A stretch of DNA of 64,000 nt from Gnetum montanum (lineage: Eukaryota > Streptophyta > Gnetopsida > Gnetales > Gnetaceae): the NCBI GenBank assembly GCA_015680685.1, contig MNCI01021551.1:492956-556955 (forward strand), read 5' to 3'. The notes beneath the pieces were generated by a model, which saw only the letters and a program-made list of their open reading frames with translations, ran no database searches and was not told the DNA's origin. Every line of letters starts with the position of its first letter. The first letter of the stretch is position 1. Of the stretch, positions 36,601 to 48,600 are shown in pieces. The position numbers and the translations under genes were made by a program.

Positions 36601-39600
36601 ACTATAAGTTGCAAGGGGTTAGGGGGTTGTAGATTGCTGGGGTGGAGTGTCTGTCAGAACACTATGTGGAAGATACAATCCTCTTCTTTTCGGCCGCGGT
36701 TCCCCAAGCTCATGCAGTGAATAGAGCCCTTTGTAGGATGGCTATGGAGATTGGGCTGGAAATAAATTGAAGTAAATCAGCCCTACACATTTTAAATGCT
36801 GGCGGGTGGGTGAAGTGATTGGTTGGCTAGGTGCTAGGCATCCTCCTAGGGATGCTGGTAGATTCTTATTTAGGGGTGCCCATATATGCCTGACATTGGA
36901 AGATATCCTGGTCCAACCTGATTCAAAAGATTTAGTGTTGGATTGGACATTGGACTACTTGGTTTGTCACTAGAAAGGGGTGGGTTGTTTTGGCGACTTT
37001 AGTCCTTTCAGCCATTGCCAAGTTTACCGCCTCCATTGCCTCTTCTTAGTGGGCATCATCCAACGAGTTGATTAGTTAGTTTGGAACTTCATTTGGTTTG
37101 GGGGCAAAGGTGGCGAATGCATGCACCTTGTGTGTTGGGATATGGTGGCCAAGCCTAAGGTGGCCAGGAGCCTTGGGATTCTGAAGTACTAGGATGCCAT
37201 CAGAATCTAGTTTGTGTAAATTAGACCTGTATATTGCATGAAAGGAATTTTGCATAGATTTTTGTTGTCATTTTTTGGTTTTCATAATTGTCCTTTTGAG
37301 CAATGGTTGAATCAAAAATTAATTATTTATTATGGTTTGTTGATTGATGTTGGATGTAGTTGTGTTTAATTTTTTTGTTAAGAGTTTCAATAATTTGATT
37401 TGTAAACTACTGTTTCATACGATTTTTGTGCGTATTGTCCAGCTATCTATGTGAACAAGTTCATTAATCTGCAAAATTTAGTTTCTGATTTTTTGTGTTG
37501 GTTGAACCCTAAACATTGTATCATTGGCAATGATATTGTGAATAAATGTAAAGATTTCCGTATTATTTTGTATTTCAATTTGCAATCTAGGTACATGAAT
37601 AATATGTTTTCCTTGAGTTTGACTTCCTTACGATGGATTACATGTTGACTGTGCATAATTTAAGGCTGCTAAGTGACGCAATTGAATTAATTGGCTTTTT
37701 GCTAAGCTAGTTTGGCTGTGGATATGATTTTAAGTTTTTAGATGTTTTCACATTTGTATTGCACATTGGATGCATAGTGGATTGAGAGATGTCAATCATT
37801 GTATTGGCATTCTCTTGCTACTAGATCCTTGGGCGATCACATCGTATAATTTTCTTTGTTATACTTTATTTTAATTGATAGTTGTCTATGCTGGTTTATA
37901 TGCAAGTTGAAATTTTGATAATTGATCAATTGTTTAGGGAAAAAAGAGGAAAAGTTTACCTTTGCATTTTCAGCCAACTTGTTATAGACTTTGAGTGTTA
38001 ACTCTTGCTTCCTATGGATGGGTATTACATCTATGAACTTGGGGTTTAAAGCATAAGTCCCAAACACTCATAGATGTAATATAATTGGGCAGAAACCCTT
38101 TGGATGTTCATATTGATGGATGTTACATCCATCATCCTTCTCTAAATCTAAGTCCACAACTTCTTTTACTATTGTAGTTTTTCTCTTTTGCCAGTAAGTG
38201 TCCTTGCTTGTTTCCTTGATCTTTTTTTTATTCTTGTGTTGGTCTATTAATTCTACTTGCTTTGCCTTCTCCTCCATGATTTTCAAGCTAGCTGTAACTT
38301 TTTCATCCATCAAGTCTCACATCTCATCAATTCCCACATCTTATCTACTCTTCCTACAATCTCAGCAATGAACTTTTTTGTATTGACAAGGTTTTGTGTG
38401 AAATCACCTTCACAAGAACTATTTCTTCTTCTTGATCATAGATATGGACTTCCTCCTTGCAAAGGGTTGGGTCCCAGTTCTGTTTTTCTACATTCTCCCT
38501 TATACATAGCTCTAGATCCTTGTACGGACTTTGATGCCAGTGAGTAATGGCCAAGCCCCATACCTTGAAATACCATGAACCTCCCCAAAGGACTTACTCC
38601 TAATCATTTAGAGATTGGAAAATGAAAAGTAGAAGCTCCCTAACACCCTACCTAGACTTCCACTTGTGTGACCTTCTAGTTTGTAGCAATCCATTTAGAA
38701 ACTTGCTTGACCATAGGCCTTGTGCTAGTTGATACAAACTTCCTAATTAGACTGCGTTCTAGAACCTGGAGGCCCTCTTGCAGCTGATTACTTGTCATCT
38801 TCAAACTAAGCTTCCCTCTATCTTGGGTGACACCCCAAGTCCCTCCATCTCCTGGTTTCCATGGCGTTGTGGCTGAACCCTTCATATGCACATCCCTTGC
38901 CATCTTTGGTTTGTTTGTCAACCTCTAGAATCTATGCACAATTCATGAAATGGAGGAACTTCCTTATTTTCCCCTCCTTCTGTAGTCTCGTCCCTTGACT
39001 CGTTATGAGTATGCTGCCCAGCAGCCATGCCATCTGGCTTGGCCATGTCCGTTGCCATGGTCTCCTCATCGCCTATAGCCATGCCCACCTCCTTAATGTT
39101 CTGATCCCTCACCATAACCCTAGCTGAATGCTCCCACTCCTGCCCTTTCTCCACACCACAATTTATATTTCTATTAAAATTACATTCCATGAATTCTAAT
39201 TTACTTTTACTAATTTTTAAGTCTTCTGATTGTAGAGCACATCAGCACTTTCCCATTTTAGAAGCAATATTTGTTCAAAATGTATCCACCAACACAATAT
39301 CATTCGCAAACAGTATCCATTAACGAATATCATAGACCCAGTATCCATTAAGGAATATCATAGACCCTTGATGCAGATGACTGTTAGCCATAATGTCACC
39401 AATAAATCAAATGTGAGATTTTAGCCTATGAAATTTACTTTAAATATCACTATGCCTACAGGAGTGTCTGACAGGTTATATAGAAGTGTAAAAGAATGTA
39501 AGTATACAATAGTATTGATAGCTTTTTGTTAAACATACTTCTAAAAATATTTATTTATTATCCAGTGGCAAGATGTATATTTTCATACTAGAATTTCTTA

Positions 39601-42600
39601 ATATAAAATTCAGGCATAAAGCTGTCAAAAACATTAAGTAGTCATTCTTGTACAAGTAAATTTTTTGTGTTTAAATTCAGAGTCTACATTGGTCTTTTTT
39701 CTTTCAGCAATGCAGTCAAATTCACACCCAAAGGCAAGGTTGGAATAAATTTACGGGTGACATCACCATTTCTTCTTGAAAGCAGTCATAAAGAGGAGAG
39801 GAAATCTAGAAACTCATGTTCCCAAGTAAAATCAGCCATGTGTTCAGAACAATACACCTATGTTCCTAGTGAAATCAATACAGCTGGAACACAAACTCCA
39901 CATAAAACTTGTGGAAAGGTTTCCAACCAACGGACAGATTTCCTCTACTGTGAAAGATCGCAACTATCTTCATCAATGGAGGGGGATGAAAATCATGAAC
40001 TTTCTTTTAGTAGAGATGATGAAATCGTGTGGCTACACTGTGATGTTTATGATACTGGGATAGGAATTCCAGGTACACTATGAAATGTGAATAGGATTAC
40101 CCTGATTTTATCTGCACTCAAAATTTGCAAATTTTTTCTAACAGGTCATTTCCCACTCCCTACCTGATATCCTTTTAACAGACAAGGCTTTGCCAACATT
40201 GTTCAAGAAGTACATGCAAGTGAGTGCAGCTCATGCACGAAAGTATGGTGGAACTGGACTTGGTCTGGCCATCTGCAAACAACTGGTATTACTATCATTA
40301 TTTTTGGAGATATGTAGGTATCTTGTATGAAAAATATTATTCTTGAATGATTTAATTATAATGTGTCATTTTTACTTAAATTGATATCTTTACAAAAGAG
40401 AAAGTATAACAAATAAGATACAGTGCTTTGGAAGAATTATTTATATATTCAAATTTTCTGACTTGGTTAAGAATTAAGTTTTTAACTCTAAATTTTTTGG
40501 AACAAGGCATATGTACTAGATCTACTATGGCCATTTCATTGAAGAATGAGAGGATTATCTGAGACCTTGTAATTGAAGCGGGATGGAATCAATCCCAAAC
40601 CTTTAACAGCATCAATGAGAAAGCCAGGATTGAATAAGCCCCAATCTAGGAGAAATAAAATGTGTCCGTGCAAAATAGCCTTCAAAACCAAAATGTCGTA
40701 GGGGTTGAAAATCAAGCAAGGTGAAGCTTGTTGAACTTGGAAGGAGCTTACACATGTGCCAATGCTTCAGTCATATATAATATGGACAACTGCCTCCTAG
40801 AGATCTTGCAAAAACATGGCTAGAAGTAGAGATCATGGCAAAAAAGACATTGCATGAACAAATGATTGAGCACTTTGATAAAAGAACCCAATACAACTAT
40901 CTATTAAAAAACACTGCACCGTCATGGACTCTGGAAAATGTAGAGGGCCTTTGGTCACCAAATACCCTTTGCTTTTTTCCTTGGTCCTTTACAAATCAAT
41001 GTGAAAATCAATTGAATTTGCAAGCAATGCTAGACAGAGATGGCAGGCCAAGAGATGATCAATGCTCAAGATCATGAATGGATACAAGCAAAGTTGATAG
41101 AGATTTTAGTTGTGTGTACTGATTTTAATCGTCTTGAACTTTGTAAAATAAGCATAAGCAACTAAAATCTCTACTCTTAGATCTCTTGCTTTAGATATCA
41201 AATGAGACTAATGTGAAAATCTCAATTAGATGGTTTAAGAAAACTTACTATTTATTAGTAATTTTTCTAATTATTTAATATTTAATTTTTTTTTTAAAAT
41301 ATTTTTGTTGTTGAATAAGGGGGAAAATTTTAACAGCATTTTAGAATAACATTTTAAGATTAATGGAAACATGATCCATTATTTATTTTGGCTTTTTGTA
41401 GGACCCCTAATAGCCACCCTCTAAGTTTAGTACAATTTTATTTTCTCCACTCTTAAAACATGTTGCTAGACTTACACTAGTAGCTAATAAGGATATGACT
41501 CATTATAATGGTGGGTTGAGTACAAGGCCTACAAACCTCCTTTCCTCATAGGTCAAAACAAGTTGATGAGATGACACTTTTCTGCTCTTCATAGTTCTAA
41601 GGATTGATGCATTGATTACATATTGCTTATCTTTAGTAGTACTAAAATACCTCAAAAACTAGTATAGCCAAGGCTCATGTCTTACACTTTCTATTACTTA
41701 GGAAGCTAGAAAACATCAAACATTTGTGACTCATTTCAAGTTTTGTTTACAAGTAATACCAACAAATGTGGTTCGATGTAATCCTAGTTCTCCACTTTGT
41801 CCACCAAACAAGATCATTTAATCAATAATAGGCTTCAAACAATGATTGGGGGATCAAAAATATATAGGTTTTAACAACTTTGCCCATGCAATGTGGCATT
41901 GCATTCCTACATTGAGGGCCATCCAATTTGAAGAATTTGGTCACCTTTCAACCATGAGTTAGGTTATCTTTAGGTTCTATTTCACACAAAGAAGGTTTGG
42001 TTCAACCATCATTTTAGACTACATTGTGATATACCCCTAAGATAGGTAGCTGGGTATTGTATGTGAGGTGGGTACACACTTATGAATGATACTTAACATC
42101 GTTGAAAACCTTTAGGTATTGTGCAACTTAACCTCCTTGGGTCTAGTGGCTCACAATATTAAGCCTAAGTATATGTTGGGTCTAGTGGCTCACAATATTA
42201 AGCCTAAGTATATGTATGGGTGGGGTTGGATAGTGGTATTTATCTCCACATCTAGGGTAGGGTATATGTAAAATAAATAAACAATGCAACCCATCTATTT
42301 AAGATATAGCAATGGATATATTATTAGAAAAAAATGATTAGTAAATGATCTCTAGAAATACTACATGCTGCACATATGACACCAATAAAATGCATCATCC
42401 ACCTAGTTACAATAGGTGAATTTCTTATCTTAGGGCCTAAAAGGTTTCTAATCATAATACATGTGGGTTCATTTTAGGGAAAGCAAATAAAATACATAAT
42501 CATGCATATTTTCTTTCTTTTTTCTGCACAAATAAAAGAACATAATTGATGATAAATAAATGGGGGTTAGCATATTAAAACTATATTTTACTTTGCATGA

Positions 42601-45600
42601 AAGGAAAACTTAACTATGACAAAGCACAGAAAATGTTCATTATGCATTAAAAGAATTACTCCAAGGAGACTTCTAGGCTTCCAAGATCCACTATCCTCAA
42701 CATACAATTTAAAGAAGATAATTGTGCTCTCAATTATATTTTAAATGCCATATAAGAACTAGCTCACATCATACAATGAAGAGAGTTACAATACTTAGGT
42801 TTGTTTATCTTTTATGTCAAATAAAATGGTTTCTGTCACCTCAAATCATTGATACTAAATGAATGTTTACATGTAAAAATCAACCAATATTTCCTCCAAT
42901 TTTATGCAATTTGGAAAACAAAGTCAAACAGTAGGGCCTAAATTTTTGGCAAACCAATATGAGTATAGAAGACATTGAGGGCATAAAATAAATCTAAAAT
43001 TCTAATTGTCAACATAGCTAATGGTAGTGGCGATTTCATAATTTTCTCCTTCAACCTAAGACACATCCTGATGGGAAAGGCACCGAGGTTGAATGAGCAA
43101 GGAAGGCTGAGGCGTTTAAAATTTTTCAGCAAGTTGTTGCCTTTGTGGATTCGCAGGAACACTATGTGCAGCTGGATATCCTACATGCTCAAATCTGGCT
43201 ACATTGCAAATGTGCCCACCTTCCCCACCTTCCCCACTAGTTAGGGGATGACTGACATGCTTGGTGCTGTTTTGATGTGTTGCTTGGTTTTGTGGCTACC
43301 CCTTGTGGAAGGGGGTTTTTGGCTGTCTATTTCTATGTTTTCGGCTGCCCTATGTCGTATGGGTTTCTTTTTTGGTTGGCATCAGCCTGGGGGGTGTGTT
43401 GTTTAAATTTAATTTTTGTTGGTTTGTTTGGTCAGTGGGGGTTGGGGTTGGGAGGCAGGCTTTTTTTTTTCTTAATAATTAAACCTATTTTGATGGGGAG
43501 GATTGCACTTCTCTCTGCCATGTGTTTGGTCTTGAAGTTCAGTGGATTTGCCCTACCTGTACATATTCTCTTTCATTTATAATATACACCCGAAAATTTG
43601 CTCCAAACAAAAAAAAAATCAGTCTCTGGAATTTCTTTAGTTTGAAAGGTAGAATCATGGGGAATAATTTATCAGCTATAAAAAATGTCTTTTCTTTTCT
43701 TTTCTTTGACTAAAACAAAGGGTAAACATGGGCTCTAATATCTTTTAGGGAAAAAAAAAACCAGAGGGCATATTCTATACGTGACTGTTTATCATCATCA
43801 TCATCATCATATCTGGAACTAGAAAACATCAAACAGCACATAACAACCATGATAAACAAGAAAGGGAGCAGCTCTAAACTAAGGCCACTCATCATTAAAG
43901 AATTAAAAATTCTGATTTTTAAGTAATTAAAATAGGTAAACTATTTGAGCCCAATTGCAAAATGAAAAGGAAAGGAAAATTAAGTAAAAACTGAAATATA
44001 CCATGTTGTTATTCAGAAAAGTAGAGAAACTGAATTTTTATTTCCTGATTTTTGAGTGTTACAATGAGCTCTTTTTATACATGAATATCGACACTATTTT
44101 TAGAAGGAATAATCAGAAATCCCTGATTATGGGGAAAAACAAAGCACCATAAAATCAGGAACCATAAAATTAGGAAATTTGCCTACAAAAAGCTGGATTT
44201 GGGATGACAACAAATCCCATTAAATTAGGAAACTACCAATAAGAATTACAGCTGTAAACAACCCTTAAAAATTGATTTGGATTTCCACACTCCCTCTCAA
44301 GTTGGGCTGTAGATGTTGAGAAGACTAAGCTTGGATCAAAGTTCTCCGAAGGTAGTTCTGGGAAGAGCCTTGGTTAGGATGTCAGTTGTTTGATTTGTGG
44401 TAGGAACATAATCAATTGAGATCATCCCCTCTTCTATCTTTCTTTGATGAAGTGCTTGTCTATCTCCACATGTTTTGTTCTATCATGATGTACTAGGTTC
44501 TTGGCTATGCTAATAGCTACTTGATTGTTGGACAACAATATGATGAAATCTGTAATTTGGATTTTGAGCTCATGCAATAGTCTCTTTAGCCATATTCCTT
44601 TACATATCCCTTGTGCCATAGCTCTGAATTCTGCCTCAGCGTTGCTATAGGCTACTACAAATTGTTTCTTGCTCCTCCAAGTGATGAGATTTCCAAAGAC
44701 AAAGGTATAGTATCCTGATGTTGATCTTCTATTAGTCTTGGAGCCTGCCTAGTCAGCATCCATAAATATCTTAATATCTCTGGTTGATGTCTTTTTGAAG
44801 TAGAGACATTCACCAGGGGCACCTTTTAGATACCTTAGAATTTGGAACACTTTGCTCATGTGTTCTTTAGTTGGGTTGTTCATGAATTGACTAACAACAC
44901 TAACTATGAAAGCAATATCAGGTCTAGTATGAGAAAGATAAAGAAGTTTCCCAACCAGCCTTTGATACCTACCCTTGTCCATTGGTGGACTTTTTTCATC
45001 TAAATCTGACTTGTTGTCTGTTGGAGTGTTAGTTGGTTTACATCCAAGCATTCTAGTTTCCTTGAGTAAGTCTAGAGCATATTTACATTGTGAGACTGAA
45101 ATTCCCATTTTTGATCTTCCTATTTCCATTCCAAGGAAATATCTTAGATTTCCCAAGTCCTTTATCTCAAATTCTTGAGCAAGGAAGTTCTTAGGGTAGC
45201 TATTTCTCTTTCATCATTCCCAGTTAGGATGATATCATCAACATAGACAATAATGATGGATGTTCTACTTTTTAGAAGAGTGCTTGACAAACATAGTATG
45301 ATCTGTTTGGCATTGTGAATAGCCATGTCTCTTTATAGTCTTTGCAAATTGATCAAACCATGCACGTGGAGATAGTTTAAGACCATAAAGAGATTTCTTC
45401 AATTTGAATACTTTGTTGACATTTTCTACAGGCTTGATACCTAGTGGAATGTCCATGTAAACTTCCTCTTCAAGATTTCCATTCAAGAATGCATTTTTGA
45501 TGTCCAATTGGTGTAGAGGCCAATCAAGATTAGCTGCAAGGGATAGAATGACTTGGATGGTATTTAATTTGGCAACTGGTGCGAAAGTTTCCTGGTAATC

Positions 45601-48600
45601 AATTCCATAAGATTGTGTAAAACCCTTGGCCACAAGGTGAGCTTTGTATCTGTCAATACTTCCATCTACCTTGTATTTAATCGTGAAGATTCATTTACAT
45701 TTGACAATATTTTTCCCTTCTGGTAGCTCGATTGAATCCCATGTTCCATTTTTCATCAGAGCATTGATTTCATCATGCACTATTGATTTCCACTCTGTTC
45801 TTTGAAGAGCCTCTTGAATATTACTGGGAATTTGAATATCTATAAGGCTCATAGTAAATGCATGATATCCATGTGACAACTTATTGTAAAAAAAAGTTCT
45901 ATATTTGAGTATTTTGTACATGACCTTACCCCTTTCCTTAATGCAATTGGTAAATCCAAAAGTTCATCAGAATTAGGAATTGAATTAGTGTTACTTGGAT
46001 GCGAGTCATTTTGGACTGAGTTCGGCACATTTTCATGAACTTGGTAAAATTGTTCTTCCATATCCTTTTGAGTTGGTTTCCTTCTTGAGTATACAAGGAG
46101 CTCTTTGTTTACAGTCTCATGAGGAGGACTCGGTAGTGGACTGAGATTTGGGCTTGGGTTGGATTGAGTGAGTGTCTCGACAAAAGAAGGATTTGGTTCT
46201 AGATCCCAAAAAAGATATTCTTGATTTTCACGCTTCCCTTGAATGTTGGTTTTGGGATGACAAGGTTGTGTTTCCATGAATGTGACATCCATTGAGTGGT
46301 AAAATCATTTTGTACTAGGACAGTAGCACTTGTACCTCTTTTGATTTGGTGAATATCCTAGGAAGACACATTTGGTGGCTTTGGGATCAAGTTTGCTATG
46401 AAATTGTTGGGGAATATGAACAAAATTTGTACAACCAAATACTTTGAGAGGGATTGATGAGATCAATTGGGTTGTTGGAAAAGCTTTTAGAAGGACTTGA
46501 CAAGGATTCTGGAATTTAAAAACTTGTGATAGCATTCGATTGATGAGATATGTAGCAGTAAGAACCGCTTCTCTCCAAAAGAAATTTGGAACTTGAGAGG
46601 AAAGTAGGAGGGCTCGGGCAACTTCCAATAAATGCCTATTTTTCTTTTTAGCTATCCCATTTTGTTGTGGGGTATTGATACAAGAGCTCTAATGGACAAT
46701 TCCCTCTTTAGACAAAAAAATCCCCAAGAGTAGAGTTGAAATATTCTTTTGCATTGTCAGTTCTCAAGATTTGGATTTTTGTTTTAAATTGTGTTTGAAT
46801 CATGTTCATGAAATTTTTAAAGACTTGGTTGACTTTAGATTTTTCTTTCATCAAAAATATTCAAGTGAGTCTTGTATGATCATCAACAAAGGATACAAAC
46901 CATCTTGCCCCTATGACATTTTTTATTTTTGATGGATCCCAAACATCACTATGAACCATAGAAAAAGGATGAGATGCTTTGTATGGTTGTATTGGATAAG
47001 AGTTACAAACATGTTTTGAACACTGACAAATTTCACAATAAATAACATCTGAATTTTTATTGAATAATGATGGAAAGAGTCTTTTGAGATACAAAAAACT
47101 AGGATGACCTAGTCTATAATGCCATAGTAGAATTTCATTTTCCCTATTTGACTTAAATACGAGCGGCAGACAAGGTGCGGGAAGAGTGGGAGGCCAAGTG
47201 GAACGAGGCCCTCGCGCAAGCCCAGGCCAACATTGAGGCCCAGGTCACGGAGCGCGAGCAGGAGTGGGTCAGGCAGCAGGAGCTCCTTGCTGAGGCTGCC
47301 CGGGCCTGCCTCATCGACGAAATCAGGGCCCAGGTTTGGGAGGAGCTTATGCAGGAGGTGGCGGACCAAAGACGGCGCGAGCTGGAGGCGCGGGCAGCGC
47401 AGGAGCGCCTCCAGGAGGAGGAGGCCCAGCGGCAGAAACAGCTTGACCACGCCCACGGGCATAATGCCTGACAATGGCTGCGGGAGGGGCGATGCCCATA
47501 CCTTATTTTGGGCATTAATTGCGAGAGCTCCTGGGTGGAGCTCAGACGGCACATCCGTCGGACCTTGGCGCGGTACCACCCTGATGCCGGGGCTTCGCAG
47601 GAGGATAGGGGTAGGTAGGAGTTGCTTATGCAGGGCCTCCAACAGGCGGCCAATTTCGTGGATACGGAGGATCACCGGAACACTCTCGATATCCTCCATG
47701 AGCTGGAACGCCCCAACTGCGCCTGCCGACGGCTGCCGACGCACCCGTAAGGGGTGGTACTCTGTTGGGGGTTGCCCCCCCGGTCGGCTTTGCGGGTTTT
47801 TGGGTTGTCGGGGGGGGGGGGGTGCCCCCCTCTTGGTGGTGTTTGGGGGGTCGCCCCCCTCGGGTCGTTGGGTAATACAATAGAACCTGTATTGGACACC
47901 TTAGATAGAGAACCATCAACAATACGAATAGCATGGTTCTTAGTGCATGGTGTGTAGTCTTAAAGAATTGTAAAATCTCCAATCATGTGATTTGATGCTT
48001 TGGAGTCAACAATCCAAGTGCTTAACTTATTATCCTTTTGAACTTTTAGAGCAGTGAGAAAGTCACCTTTTCAAGCCACTGAACCAATCCCTATGATCGG
48101 ATTAGAAGTGTCGGGCATTAGTTGAGTGAACAACTTCTACAGTACTTCCATTTGTTCCTTACTAAAGGGGTGTCCTAATGATTTTGAAGGAGAGCAAGGT
48201 CTTTCTTCCATTGTTGCACTATTACCCTTGCTTTCTTTCTTAGATCAAGAGCGTGATGGTTTCTAGTTAGCAGGTTTCCTATGAATTTGCCAGCAAGTTT
48301 CTCTAGTATGACCAAGCTTTCAAGAGTGATCGCACCAGGGCCACCCTTTCTTAGTCTAGGAACTGGAACCTTGTGCAGCTAAAGCCAAACCTTCGTTGGT
48401 TGGATGGTTCAAACAGATCCTGCTTTCTTCTTGTTGTCCTTTAGAGGCAACCTCACGGAGACTTGGTAGTGGGTTGATTGCTAAAACATGCCCACGAACT
48501 TCGTCTAGGTTTTTGTTTAAACCTAGAAGAAACTTGTAGATTCATTTCGTTTCAACGATCTTTTTATACTTGTTGGCATAATTTGGATAGTCCCATTTTG

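Larger units (their letters stand above)
33857..39707 (+). other. Intron 7 of the AHK5-like gene (5.85 kb)
   Basis: GTACAT to TTTCAG. It contains a + strand LINE (34150-37205), unassigned AT-rich sequence (37206-38060), a gypsy gag fragment and a LINE ORF1 fragment on the minus strand (38060-39190). No host gene inside. Confidence 0.85.
47161..47873 (+). mobile_element. GC-rich insert with coiled-coil/J-domain ORF (copy 1)
   Basis: About 713 bases of strongly GC-rich, CpG-rich DNA inside AT-rich copia sequence. AATAC stands at both edges (47156-47160 and 47874-47878), a possible 5-bp target copy. On the + strand one frame runs from the left edge to TAA at about 47750, broken by TGA (47469) and TAG. 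First comes an Ala/Glu/Arg/Gln-rich coiled coil ([20 protein letters not shown] onward), then a J-domain: [29 protein letters not shown] (HPD at 47577-47585), [20 protein letters not shown], ending [11 protein letters not shown]. Beyond the stop lie long G and C runs. J-domains stimulate Hsp70 ATPase; none is known to me in plant transposons. Confidence 0.7.

Noticed and set aside
39681-39707. Earlier splice acceptor (AATTCAG at 39680) for exon 8
   Set aside because: It would break the SNAVKFT N-box frame; CTTTCAG at 39707 joins exactly with exon 7.
40835-41077. 80-codon ORF in intron 9 as a nested gene
   Set aside because: Not recognised, no promoter or homology; too little to support.
43277-43582. 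101-codon hydrophobic ORF
   Set aside because: Lies in the T-rich 3' UTR of the poly(A)-ended insertion; the hydrophobicity reflects T-rich codons.
47109-47982. Long minus-strand and other-frame ORFs (up to 216 codons) over the GC-rich insert
   Set aside because: They are antisense or shifted shadows caused by high GC. Only the + frame with HPD and coiled coil shows family features shared with the other two copies.
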